Source: CAZVFE01 sp964626405
Lineage (GTDB): Bacteria; Bacteroidota; Bacteroidia; Cytophagales; Spirosomataceae
Assembly: GCA_964626405.1 (NCBI GenBank)
Contig: CAZVFE010000023.1
Coordinates: 1-24,507, forward strand
Direction of reading: 5' to 3'
DNA length: 24,507 nucleotides
The notes below the pieces were generated by a model that searched no databases, was not told the origin of the DNA, and saw nothing but the letters and a program-made list of their open reading frames with translations. This document shows, in pieces, positions 15,835-23,194 of the stretch (within the stretch, counting starts at the first letter, position 1; the number at the start of each line of letters is the position of its first letter). The translations under genes were made by a program, and so were the position numbers.

Positions 15835-18279
15835 TTAGGATCCACAAGCCTCGCAAGCATCTGGATTATCTAAGGAACATGACATATCAGATCTGTTTTG
15901 GGCATCATCTTTGAATGAAGCGGCAGATTGTTTTGCATATTCTTCATATTTCATTTCAACTTCTTTTGGAGCATTAATTTTATCCACCTGAGGTTCTGCT
16001 TGTTTTTCAACTGTGAATTTAATTGCATCCGCAGCAGCCTTGGTTCTTAAATAATACATACCCGTTTTCAATCCTGATTTCCAAGCATGGAAGTGCATGG
16101 ATGTCAATTTACCAAAGTTCACATCTTGAATATGGATATTCAAACTTTGAGATTGACAGATATAAGCGCCTCTATCAGCGGCCATATCTAGGATTGTTTT
16201 TTGCTTAATTTCCCAAACAGTTTTGTATAATTCTTTAATATCTGCTGGAATTTCAGCAATATTTTGAATTGAACCGTTATTGGCAATTAATTTGTTCTTC
16301 ATGGAATCGTTCCATAAACCTAATTTAATTAGGTCTTTTAATAGGTGCTTATTTACTACAGCAAATTCACCAGATAATACTCTTCTAGAATAGATATTAG
16401 AAGTATATGGCTCAAAGCACTCATTATTTCCTAATATCTGCGAAGTAGATGCAGTTGGCATTGGAGCAACTAATAAAGAGTTTCTTACACCATGTGTTAC
16501 CACATCTTCTCTTAATTTTTCCCAATCCCAATTTCCTGAACTTGGAGTCACATTCCACATATCAAATTGGAAAATTCCTTTTGATATTGGAGAACCTTCC
16601 CAAGTTGAATAAGGACCTTCTACTTTTGCAAGTTCCATGGAGGTTTCCATAGCTGCAAAATAAATTGTTTCGAAAATATCTTTATTCAATTGCTTAGCAC
16701 CCTCTGATTCGAATGGTAAACGCATTTTAATAAATACGTCTGCTAAACCTTGAACTCCTAATCCAATAGGTCTATGTCTTAAATTTGAATTTCTAGCCTC
16801 TGGAACTGGATAATAATTAACATCAATAATTTTATTTAAATTAATTGTGGCAGTTTTAGTTACCTCATATAATTTTTGATGATCATATTCGTATTCTCCT
16901 TTATCGTTCTTCTTAAGATATTTCGGTAGAGCTAAAGATGCTAAATTACATACTGCCACCTCATCTTTTGAAGTATATTCAATGATTTCAGTACATAAAT
17001 TAGATGATTTAATTGTACCTAAATTCTTTTGGTTGGACTTGCTATTAGCATGATCCTTGAATAACATATATGGAGTTCCTGTTTCAATTTGAGATTCTAA
17101 AATCTTGAACCATAAATCTTGGGCTTTCACTGTTTTTCTCGCCTTACCCTCCTTCTCATATTTGGTATATAATTTCACAAATTCATCACTATGGGTATCC
17201 GATAATCCAGGACACTCATGAGGACAGAATAAAGACCAATCCTGATTATTCTCTACTCTTTCCATGAATAAATCTGGAACCCATAAAGCATAGAATAAAT
17301 CACGTGCTCTAACTTCTTCCTTACCATGATTTTTCTTAAGGTCTAGAAATTCGAATACATCTGCATGCCATGGCTCTAAATAAATTGCAAAACTTCCTTT
17401 TCTTTTTCCTCCTCCTTGATCTACGTATCTTGCAGTATCATTGAAAACTCTCAACATTGGAATGATACCATTTGAAGTACCATTGGTACCTTTGATATAA
17501 GACCCTGTTGCACGGACATCATGGATACTCAATCCAATACCTCCAGCAGATTGTGAAATTTTCGCTGTTTGCTTTAATGTATCATAAATACCTTCAATAG
17601 AATCCTCCTGCATTGTCAGTAAAAAACAAGAAGATAATTGTGGCTTAGGTGTACCTGCATTGAATAAGGTTGGAGTAGCATGTGTAAACCAACGCTCAGA
17701 CAATAAATTATAGGTATGAATTGCTGCTTCAATATCCTTTCCATGTATCCCCACTGCTACACGCATCAACATATGTTGCGGACGCTCAGCAATTTTTCCA
17801 TCAAGTTTTAATAAATAAGACTTCTCTAATGTCTTGAAACCAAAATAATCGTAACCAAAATCTCTATCGTAAATAATTGCTTCATCCAAAGCCACTGCAT
17901 TACTTTTTATCACATCGTAAGTTTCTTTTGATAAAAGAGCAGCATTTAGCCCTGTTTTCGGATCTACATAAGTATACAATCTTTTCATAGTAGCAGAAAA
18001 AGACTTTTGTGTATTCTTATGCAAATTGGAAATAGCTATTCTTGCTGCCAAAACAGCATAATCAGGATGTTTGGTAGTTAATGATGCCGCAGTTTCTGCT
18101 GCTAAACTATCTAATTCAGGAGTGGTAACCCCATCATATAGTCCGTTGATCACTTTTCTTGCAACCTCTAAAGGTTGTACAAAATAAGGATCCAAACTAT
18201 AACAAAGCTTTTCAATTCTTGCAGTGATTTTGTCGAACTTTACTGACTCCCGACGACCGTCTCTCTTGATTACAAACAT
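15835..18279 (-). CDS. nrdA: Ribonucleoside-diphosphate reductase alpha chain (class Ia)
   Basis: An 814-residue catalytic subunit that makes deoxyribonucleotides. Residues 1-92 are an ATP-cone (MFVIKRDGRRESVKFDKITAR), the allosteric activity site. Key cysteines are seen: Cys218 in LSSCFLL and Cys444 in VAVCNLASL form the redox pair, and Asn427, Cys429 and Glu431 in NLCTEI are the thiyl site. MPTASTSQILGNNECFEPYTSN, the radical-path tyrosine pair in GMYYLRTKAA, and the C-terminal CEAC (809-812) that re-reduces the active site are all present, so the enzyme looks intact. The radical-carrying small subunit (nrdB), often adjacent in this phylum, is not in this window. The ATG at 18279 is preceded by a long control region; a candidate promoter is given separately. 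Confidence 0.97.
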   Translation of the reverse strand: MFVIKRDGRRESVKFDKITARIEKLCYSLDPYFVQPLEVARKVINGLYDGVTTPELDSLAAETAASLTTKHPDYAVLAARIAISNLHKNTQKSFSATMKRLYTYVDPKTGLNAALLSKETYDVIKSNAVALDEAIIYDRDFGYDYFGFKTLEKSYLLKLDGKIAERPQHMLMRVAVGIHGKDIEAAIHTYNLLSERWFTHATPTLFNAGTPKPQLSSCFLLTMQEDSIEGIYDTLKQTAKISQSAGGIGLSIHDVRATGSYIKGTNGTSNGIIPMLRVFNDTARYVDQGGGKRKGSFAIYLEPWHADVFEFLDLKKNHGKEEVRARDLFYALWVPDLFMERVENNQDWSLFCPHECPGLSDTHSDEFVKLYTKYEKEGKARKTVKAQDLWFKILESQIETGTPYMLFKDHANSKSNQKNLGTIKSSNLCTEIIEYTSKDEVAVCNLASLALPKYLKKNDKGEYEYDHQKLYEVTKTATINLNKIIDVNYYPVPEARNSNLRHRPIGLGVQGLADVFIKMRLPFESEGAKQLNKDIFETIYFAAMETSMELAKVEGPYSTWEGSPISKGIFQFDMWNVTPSSGNWDWEKLREDVVTHGVRNSLLVAPMPTASTSQILGNNECFEPYTSNIYSRRVLSGEFAVVNKHLLKDLIKLGLWNDSMKNKLIANNGSIQNIAEIPADIKELYKTVWEIKQKTILDMAADRGAYICQSQSLNIHIQDVNFGKLTSMHFHAWKSGLKTGMYYLRTKAAADAIKFTVEKQAEPQVDKINAPKEVEMKYEEYAKQSAASFKDDAQNRSDMSCSLDNPDACEACGS

Positions 18280-18431
18280 TTCTTACGATTTAATAATTAA
18301 AGATTTTACCTATTCCAATAAATTTAATAAAAATGGACCAAAAATTCAAAAAAAATAGCCAATTGTTTGTACAACAATTAGTTAAATTTTTTAGACGAAT
18401 TTTCGATTGTTTTTGATGGAACTTTCTGGTA

Positions 18432-18462
18432 TAAAATTAGAAAATTTATTGCCTTTGCACAA
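18432..18462 (-). promoter_or_regulatory. Candidate nrdA promoter
   Basis: On the minus strand TTG (18462-18460), 20 nt, then TAATTTTA (18439-18432), which differs from TAnnTTTG at only the last base. It would start transcription near 18425 and give nrdA a leader of about 145 nt that includes the near-palindrome at 18361-18379. A weaker alternative reads CTGGTTTG around 18552-18545, further upstream, with a 22-nt spacer. Confidence 0.35.
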
Positions 18463-18555
18463 GTAAAATTTTACACTAAATTTAAATACTTTAAAAAGTA
18501 AAATTCATCATTTTTTAAATCCTAATCCTAGCACATTTTTGGGGACAAACCAGAC

Positions 18556-18564
18556 TTATCCACA
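18556..18564 (+). promoter_or_regulatory. DnaA-box 9-mer TTATCCACA
   Basis: A perfect match to the DnaA box, 277 nt upstream of the nrdA start. In E. coli DnaA binds upstream of nrdA and links dNTP synthesis to replication, so position makes this site plausible. It stands alone, with no second box in the same intergenic region, so it does not mark an origin. A chance match cannot be excluded. Confidence 0.35.
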
Positions 18565-18648
18565 TAGGAAAAATCCAATAAAAATTTTCGCAAACTTTTT
18601 TTCAAAAAAAAATCAAAATTTCTCTAAACAAAATTTTTACCCTTCTCT

Positions 18649-18679
18649 TTGGAATTAATAAGAAATAAAAGTAATTTTG
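18649..18679 (+). promoter_or_regulatory. L31 promoter (TTG-N20-TAATTTTG)
   Basis: TTG at 18649-18651 (with a T before it), 20 nt, and TAATTTTG at 18672-18679: a full match to the Bacteroidota promoter form. Transcription would start near 18686, within or just after the TGTCCCCAAA repeat, and give a leader of about 50 nt. Confidence 0.7.
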
Positions 18680-18707
18680 TGTCCCCAAATAAATTTTTTA
18701 CTATACA

Positions 18708-18724
18708 GACGGCAGGGAATCGTC
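18708..18724 (+). promoter_or_regulatory. Hairpin in the L31 mRNA leader
   Basis: GACGG (18708-18712) can pair with TCGTC (18720-18724), four Watson-Crick pairs and one G-U closing a 7-nt purine-rich loop CAGGGAA. It ends 13 nt before the L31 ATG and stands out as the only GC-rich patch in the leader. Ribosomal protein genes are often autoregulated through such leader structures, so this is a possible L31 binding site; that is inference. Confidence 0.35.
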
Positions 18725-18737
18725 AAAATTGATTAAA

Positions 18738-18977
18738 ATGAAAAAAGATATTCACCCAAATTATAGAGATGTAGTTTTCCAAGACTTATCTTCTGATTTT
18801 CAGTTTCTTACGAAATCAACTGTTGAAACTGACGAAACAATTGAATTAGATGGAAAAGAGTATCCATTATACAAAGTGGAGGTTTCTTCTAAGTCTCACC
18901 CATTCTACACTGGCAAGAATGTATTATTAGATACTACAGGTAGAGTAGATAAATTCAAGAAGCGTTACAATCGCTAA
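18738..18977 (+). CDS. rpmE2: 50S ribosomal protein L31, type B
   Basis: A 79-residue protein: MKKDIHPNYRDVVFQDLSSDFQFLTKSTVE at the N-terminus and SHPFYTGKNVLLDTTGRVDKFKKRYN at the C-terminus are the L31 signature. I chose ATG at 18738 over the in-frame TTG nine bases upstream because it gives the standard L31 start. There is no cysteine, so it is the zinc-free type B form with the longer central insertion. It sits in the large subunit and bridges to the small subunit head. A strong promoter and a small leader hairpin precede it, and a long inverted repeat follows its stop. Confidence 0.96.
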   Translation: MKKDIHPNYRDVVFQDLSSDFQFLTKSTVETDETIELDGKEYPLYKVEVSSKSHPFYTGKNVLLDTTGRVDKFKKRYNR

Positions 18978-18989
18978 TCCAAGAAATTT

Positions 18990-19069
18990 TAAAGGTAAGA
19001 ATACTATTTTTAGTGAGTCATATTTTGTAAATTAATGCAAAATTCACTTGAATAAAATTCTTACCTTTA
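18990..19069 (+). terminator. Long nested hairpin followed by seven T's: terminator or attenuator between L31 and the GlmU-like gene
   Basis: TAAAGGTAAGAAT (18990-19002) and ATTCTTACCTTTA (19057-19069) are exact complements over 13 bp. Inside them AGTGA (19012-19016) pairs with TCACT (19044-19048), and ATTTTG (19022-19027) pairs with CAAAAT (19038-19043) around a 10-nt loop, leaving internal loops of 9 and 8 nt and a 5-nt bulge. The base of the stem is followed two bases later by TTTTTTT (19072-19078). This has the shape of a weak intrinsic terminator for L31, but the run of T's is also codons 2-3 of the next gene, whose ATG starts at 19069. Confidence 0.5.
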
Positions 19070-20169
19070 TGTTTTTTTATACCGACCCCAAAAGTAAAGA
19101 AAATTTACATCCTCTCTCGGACCATATTTCCATTGAAAATTTCTTAATTGGAACTTCTACAATTGCTGAAAAATGGAAAGCTTTTTTATCTGAAATTTCC
19201 AATCCGTTTTTCGAGAATAACAAGCTGAGTTTAGCCTCAAATTTTTTACCGAACAAAGAACTAATTCAGGTTCTAAAAAATCTGAACGAATTTGCTATTA
19301 TATATTCAGGAGATAGCCCAATAGCTTGGGTTCAAAAGGAAAAAGAAATTACTAAAAAAATTGTTTTAAAGACTCCTTGTTTTTCGATAAACCACCCAGA
19401 GGATTTACTAAAATTCCAAGAGGAATATCTAGTGAATGAATTAAATGATTTGCCCTCCTCAACCAAAGGTTTTGAAAAGGAAAATCAATTATTTAACCCT
19501 TCTGCCATTCATATTCATCCTAGCGTTAAAATGCAAGGTGCCATTTTAGATGCAAGTGAAGGCCCCATTCATATTGGTGAAAATTCGAAAATATCTATCG
19601 GGACCTTAATAAAGGGTCCAGTCTTTCTTGGGAAGGAAGTTTATACGAACCTTGGAACGAAAATTCGTCCATTTACCACGATTGGCGATGGCTGTGCAAT
19701 TGGCGGAGAGGTATCCTTTTCAATTTTTCATCCTTATTCAAATAAATCGCATGATGGCTTTATGGGGCATTCTATAATTGGCTCCTATTGTAATTTTGGG
19801 GCTGGCACAAATGTTTCAAATCTTAAAAATACGGTTGGTTCAATCCAAATTCAGTCGAAAAAGAATCGAGATTCTGGAAGATTTAAACTGGGCATCATTA
19901 CTGGCTCCTTTGTTGCAACAGGAATAGGTATTCAAATAAATTCTGGAGTTTGCCTTGGCAATCACATAAATATTTATGGGTCTAACCTAATAAAAAACTA
20001 TATTCCGAATTTTTCTTGGGGCGAACCAAATGATTTAAAAGAATATACCTTAGACCGCTGTATCATCCATGTTAAGAATTGGCTAAAATTAAGAAACCAA
20101 AAATCTGATAAAATATTAGAAAATAGAATTGAAGACCTTTGGACGAACAAAACTAAATTCCGAAATTAG
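19069..20169 (+). CDS. GlmU-family protein (putative sugar nucleotidyltransferase with left-handed beta-helix)
   Basis: With ATG at 19069 the protein has 366 residues; a TTG start at 19048 would add seven. I prefer the ATG because the family opens with a short strand leading to a DP-(x)3-ENL-(x)-PL motif, here FFYTDPKSKENLHPL. The N-terminal 140 residues resemble the divergent NTP_transf_4 domain, though the canonical GlmU LxAGxGTRM loop is absent. From about 145 to 310 hexapeptide repeats form a left-handed beta-helix (IHIGENSKISIGTLIKGPVFLG, CAIGGEVSFSIF, HSIIGSYCNFGAGTNVSNL), as in the GlmU acetyltransferase. In Bacteroidota this family is annotated as an alternative GlmU for making UDP-GlcNAc, the peptidoglycan and LPS precursor; whether both activities are present needs biochemical proof. 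No strong promoter of its own is visible, so it may depend on read-through from L31. Confidence 0.85.
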   Translation: MFFYTDPKSKENLHPLSDHISIENFLIGTSTIAEKWKAFLSEISNPFFENNKLSLASNFLPNKELIQVLKNLNEFAIIYSGDSPIAWVQKEKEITKKIVLKTPCFSINHPEDLLKFQEEYLVNELNDLPSSTKGFEKENQLFNPSAIHIHPSVKMQGAILDASEGPIHIGENSKISIGTLIKGPVFLGKEVYTNLGTKIRPFTTIGDGCAIGGEVSFSIFHPYSNKSHDGFMGHSIIGSYCNFGAGTNVSNLKNTVGSIQIQSKKNRDSGRFKLGIITGSFVATGIGIQINSGVCLGNHINIYGSNLIKNYIPNFSWGEPNDLKEYTLDRCIIHVKNWLKLRNQKSDKILENRIEDLWTNKTKFRN

Positions 20170-20187
20170 TGTTTGAAATTTTATTCC

Positions 20188-21309
20188 ATGAGGTTCAGTG
20201 AAATTCCAGGCTTAGATTCAATTAAATCAACTTTAGTAAAAGCAGTAGATCATAACCATGTGGCACATTCTCAATTCTTTATTGGGAACAAAGGTGGCGC
20301 ACAGTTGGCCATGGCCTTAGCTTTTATCTCCTATTTATTTTGTAAGAATAAAATAGAGGGAGATTCCTGTGGAACCTGTCCTTCCTGTACGAAAATCAAC
20401 AAAGGTATTCATCCAGATTTATTTTTTGTTTTTCCTGTAAAGGGTTCTGATAAAAAAGGAGAAGGTTCTCCTTGTGAAAATCTCTTGCCAGAATGGAGGG
20501 AATTTATGCAGGAATCTCCTTACCGGACCCTTAATTCCTGGCTAAAGAAAATCGATGGAAAAAATGAAGGAAATATTCCGGTTGAAGAAATGCGAAGCCT
20601 GAGTCAACGTCTTCATTATTCTCCCTTCGAGGCAGAATTCAAAATTGCCTTAATTTGGAATCCAGAGTCCATGAACCAAAATTCAGGAAATGCAATTCTA
20701 AAAATCATTGAAGAACCACCCAAAAATACGCTTTTCATCTTAGTAGGAACCGAACCAGAAAAACTCCTAATTACCATCCTTTCTCGTTGTCAATCCATCA
20801 ATATCCCTAATTTAAATTCGGATGATTTTAAGAATTTATTGATTGAAAAAACAGGAATTACGCCAGATAAAGCAGAACAATTGGTAAGCGAGGCAGAGGG
20901 TGATATTGAATTCGGACTTATTAAAGCCGAAACTGAGGATTTTGAAACTGAAACCTGGTTTGTAAACTGGATGAGAGCTGTTTATGCAAAAGATATTATA
21001 AAAGTTACTGAGCTTTCTGAATCCTTTGATACCCTAGAAAGAAGAGTTCAAAAACGAATATTTGATTATGGCTTATTTGTTTTAAGACAATGCCTTTACC
21101 ATATTCATGGAGCAGAGGAAATCTTAAAAATGCGGGAAAAAGAATTGAATTTTGTGAAAAACTTCTCGAAAATTTTAAATCAAGCAAGAATTGAATTAAT
21201 TTCGACAGAAATTACAAAAGCCTATTACCATATCGAGCGAAATGCAAGAAGCAAAATGGTCATGTTAGACTTATCACTTAAATTGGTCAAGGGTTTTCAG
21301 ACAAAATAA
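20188..21309 (+). CDS. holB: DNA polymerase III delta-prime subunit
   Basis: A 373-residue clamp-loader subunit. An in-frame TTG lies at 20173, but ATG at 20188 starts the standard MRFSEIPGLDSIKSTL opening of delta-prime, so I chose it. The nucleotide loop is degenerate (GNKGGAQLA, 33-41), as expected for a subunit that does not hydrolyse ATP. A zinc site is formed by Cys52, Cys61, Cys64 and Cys67 (CGTCPSC), then HPDLFFVFPV, EEPPKNTLFIL and the ILSRCQSI box with the SRC motif. It helps load the sliding clamp during replication. The stop directly abuts the hemC start, so these genes are transcribed together; the preceding GlmU-like gene ends 18 nt upstream. Confidence 0.93.
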   Translation: MRFSEIPGLDSIKSTLVKAVDHNHVAHSQFFIGNKGGAQLAMALAFISYLFCKNKIEGDSCGTCPSCTKINKGIHPDLFFVFPVKGSDKKGEGSPCENLLPEWREFMQESPYRTLNSWLKKIDGKNEGNIPVEEMRSLSQRLHYSPFEAEFKIALIWNPESMNQNSGNAILKIIEEPPKNTLFILVGTEPEKLLITILSRCQSINIPNLNSDDFKNLLIEKTGITPDKAEQLVSEAEGDIEFGLIKAETEDFETETWFVNWMRAVYAKDIIKVTELSESFDTLERRVQKRIFDYGLFVLRQCLYHIHGAEEILKMREKELNFVKNFSKILNQARIELISTEITKAYYHIERNARSKMVMLDLSLKLVKGFQTK

Positions 21310-22230
21310 ATGAGAAAAATCAGAATTGGTACAAGAAAGTCTCCCCTAGCAGTTTGGCAAGCAGAATATATTGGCAAATTGTTAAAAAAACATGGTTTAG
21401 ATTATGAATTAATCAAAATTGAAACCAAGGGAGATAAAATTTTGGACCAAAGCCTTCATAAAATTGGATCAAAAGGTGTTTTTACGGAAGAATTAGAAAT
21501 CCTTTTGCAAAATGGGGAAATCGATATAGCCCAACATTCTGCAAAAGATTTAACCTCTAATTTACCGGGAAACCTTCCTATCATTGCCTTTACCAAGAGG
21601 GAAATCGCTAATGATGTCCTTATATCTACAGACTCCTCAATCCGATTAAATTCATTGGATAAAAAAGTTATTGGGACTTCTTCCACTCGAAGACAAGCCA
21701 TTTTAAAAGAATATTTCCCACAACATTCCCTTGTTGAAATGCGTGGAAACCTTCAAACTAGAATGGAAAAACTAAAAAGAGGGGATGCAGATGCCATTAT
21801 CCTCGCCTATGCTGGTGTTCACCGTATGGGTCTGGAAGAGTATATTGTTGAAACCTTGGATTTAAGTCAGTTTACCCCGGCAGTCGGACAAGGTTCTGTA
21901 GCCATACAAGCATCCGATAAACTAAATCCTGATTTAAAAATACAAATTCAACAAATATTGAATGATGCAGAAACGCAAATTTGTATTGAAGCAGAAAGGG
22001 AAATTTTAAAAAATATTCAAGGAGGTTGTAGCATTCCTTTCTACGGACATTGTCAAAATACTGAAAATGGTTATTTATTTCGTGCAGGAATCATCGATTC
22101 ATTTTCAAATGAAAAAATTCAGTTGGAAATGACAGGCGACAACCCGATGAAATTAGCGAAAGAATTATCCAATGACCTAATCAATCGAGGGATTCATCGT
22201 ATAATTAAGAATATTAAATCGAAATTATAA
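21310..22230 (+). CDS. hemC: Hydroxymethylbilane synthase (porphobilinogen deaminase)
   Basis: A 306-residue enzyme that links four porphobilinogens into hydroxymethylbilane, a step of haem synthesis in the cytoplasm. All signatures are present: RIGTRKSPLAVWQAEYI (5-21), GSKGVFTEELE, QHSAKDLTSNLP with catalytic Asp80, GTSSTRRQ (122-129), RGNLQTRMEKL, LAYAGVHRMG, FTPAVGQGSVAIQ and IQGGCSIPFYG, where Cys240 holds the dipyrromethane cofactor. Length is normal. It starts immediately after the holB stop and its own stop shares a base with the next start (TAATG). Confidence 0.97.
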   Translation: MRKIRIGTRKSPLAVWQAEYIGKLLKKHGLDYELIKIETKGDKILDQSLHKIGSKGVFTEELEILLQNGEIDIAQHSAKDLTSNLPGNLPIIAFTKREIANDVLISTDSSIRLNSLDKKVIGTSSTRRQAILKEYFPQHSLVEMRGNLQTRMEKLKRGDADAIILAYAGVHRMGLEEYIVETLDLSQFTPAVGQGSVAIQASDKLNPDLKIQIQQILNDAETQICIEAEREILKNIQGGCSIPFYGHCQNTENGYLFRAGIIDSFSNEKIQLEMTGDNPMKLAKELSNDLINRGIHRIIKNIKSKL

Positions 22231-23126
22231 TGAAAATATTGATAACAGGATCTAATGGATTATTAGGTCAAAAACTCGTTTCCTTATTAAGTCAAGAAGG
22301 AATTCCCTTTTTAGCAAGTGCCAAAGGAGATAATCGTATTCAATCTATTCAAAATTTCGAATTTAAAAGTCTTGATATTACAAATGAATTGGAGGTAATG
22401 AATGTATTCGACGAATATCAACCGAGTCATTTAATTCATACAGCCGCCATGACGAATGTAGACCAATGTGAGGATGACCCCGAAGGATGTGAATTATTAA
22501 ATGTGGGGGCGGTAGAAAATCTGATCAAAGCCTGTGAAAAACATGGTACATTTTTTTGTCATTTATCAACCGATTTTATTTTTGATGGAGAAAATGGCCC
22601 CTACGAGGAAGAGGCAATTGCCAACCCAATTTCTATTTACGGGGAGAGCAAATTAAGAGCTGAAAAATTATTGCAAAACAGCCGAAATTTTCCATGGGCG
22701 ATTGCTCGTACTGTTTTGGTATATGGAATTGTAGAGGATATGAGTAGATCGAATATTATCCTTTGGGTAAAAAATTCATTGGAAAATAATAAAGAAATCA
22801 ATGTGGTAACGGATCAATTTAGATCTCCTACCCTAGCAGAAGATTTAGCAATGGGTTGTTATTTAATCGTCAAGCAAAATAAGGAGGGAATATTCAATAT
22901 TTCAGGAAAAGATTTATTAACTCCCTATGAAATGGCGATTTTAACGGCTGAATTTTTCAATCTAAACAAAGAATTAATTCATCCCGCAGATTCGAGTAAT
23001 TTTAGTCAGAGAGCCAAGAGGCCTCCACGTACAGGATTTAAAATTGAAAAAGCTGAAAAAGAATTAGGATATAAACCTCATAGTTTTCTGGAGGGAATCA
23101 AAATTATAGCGGAACAAACTCGATAA
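22230..23126 (+). CDS. RmlD-like SDR-family reductase
   Basis: A 298-residue extended short-chain dehydrogenase: Rossmann loop GSNGLLG (7-13), TAAMTNVDQCE, the STD motif (113-115) and YGESK (137-141), the catalytic Tyr-x3-Lys. The order TAAMTNVDQCE... LSTDFIFDG... YGESKLRAE is that of dTDP-4-dehydrorhamnose reductases (RmlD/RfbD), which make dTDP-L-rhamnose. The other rml genes are not here, so the true substrate may be a different sugar nucleotide; I give no gene symbol. It overlaps the hemC stop by one base and is the last gene before a fresh promoter for adk. Confidence 0.88.
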   Translation: MKILITGSNGLLGQKLVSLLSQEGIPFLASAKGDNRIQSIQNFEFKSLDITNELEVMNVFDEYQPSHLIHTAAMTNVDQCEDDPEGCELLNVGAVENLIKACEKHGTFFCHLSTDFIFDGENGPYEEEAIANPISIYGESKLRAEKLLQNSRNFPWAIARTVLVYGIVEDMSRSNIILWVKNSLENNKEINVVTDQFRSPTLAEDLAMGCYLIVKQNKEGIFNISGKDLLTPYEMAILTAEFFNLNKELIHPADSSNFSQRAKRPPRTGFKIEKAEKELGYKPHSFLEGIKIIAEQTR

Positions 23127-23145
23127 GTAAATTTAAAAATATTCG

Positions 23146-23153
23146 TACCTTTG
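23146..23153 (+). promoter_or_regulatory. Promoter -7 element of adk (TACCTTTG)
   Basis: TACCTTTG fully matches the Bacteroidota -7 form TAnnTTTG and lies 41 nt before the adk ATG. No TTG is seen at the usual -33 distance, so the upstream half is weak. It implies that adk and obgE start a separate transcript from the upstream holB-hemC-rmlD-like run. Confidence 0.5.
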
Positions 23154-23194
23154 TTGTTTGGATGAAGTATTAATTTAAAATTTTAATAATAAAC

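Larger units (their letters stand above)
18280..18737. other. Long divergent intergenic region between nrdA and L31
   Basis: This 458-nt AT-rich stretch holds no gene I can support. It contains a near-palindrome AATTGTTTGTACAACAATT at 18361-18379 (one extra T breaks the symmetry), a candidate nrdA promoter at 18432-18462, the palindrome GTAAAATTTTAC at 18463-18474 with AAGTAAAATT repeated at 18461 and 18496, a 10-bp inverted pair TTTGGGGACA (18538-18547) and TGTCCCCAAA (18680-18689), a perfect DnaA-type 9-mer at 18556-18564, and the L31 promoter and leader hairpin. It separates two growth-linked transcripts. Confidence 0.6.

Noticed and set aside
18280..18737. Replication origin in the AT-rich nrdA/L31 gap
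   Set aside because: Only one DnaA-type box is present and neither dnaA nor other usual origin genes are adjacent.
20173..20187. TTG start for holB
   Set aside because: The ATG at 20188 gives the normal start of delta-prime proteins; the extra five residues have no family match.
23175..23186. Palindrome TTAAAATTTTAA before adk
   Set aside because: Built only of A and T in a very AT-rich leader, so easily produced by chance.
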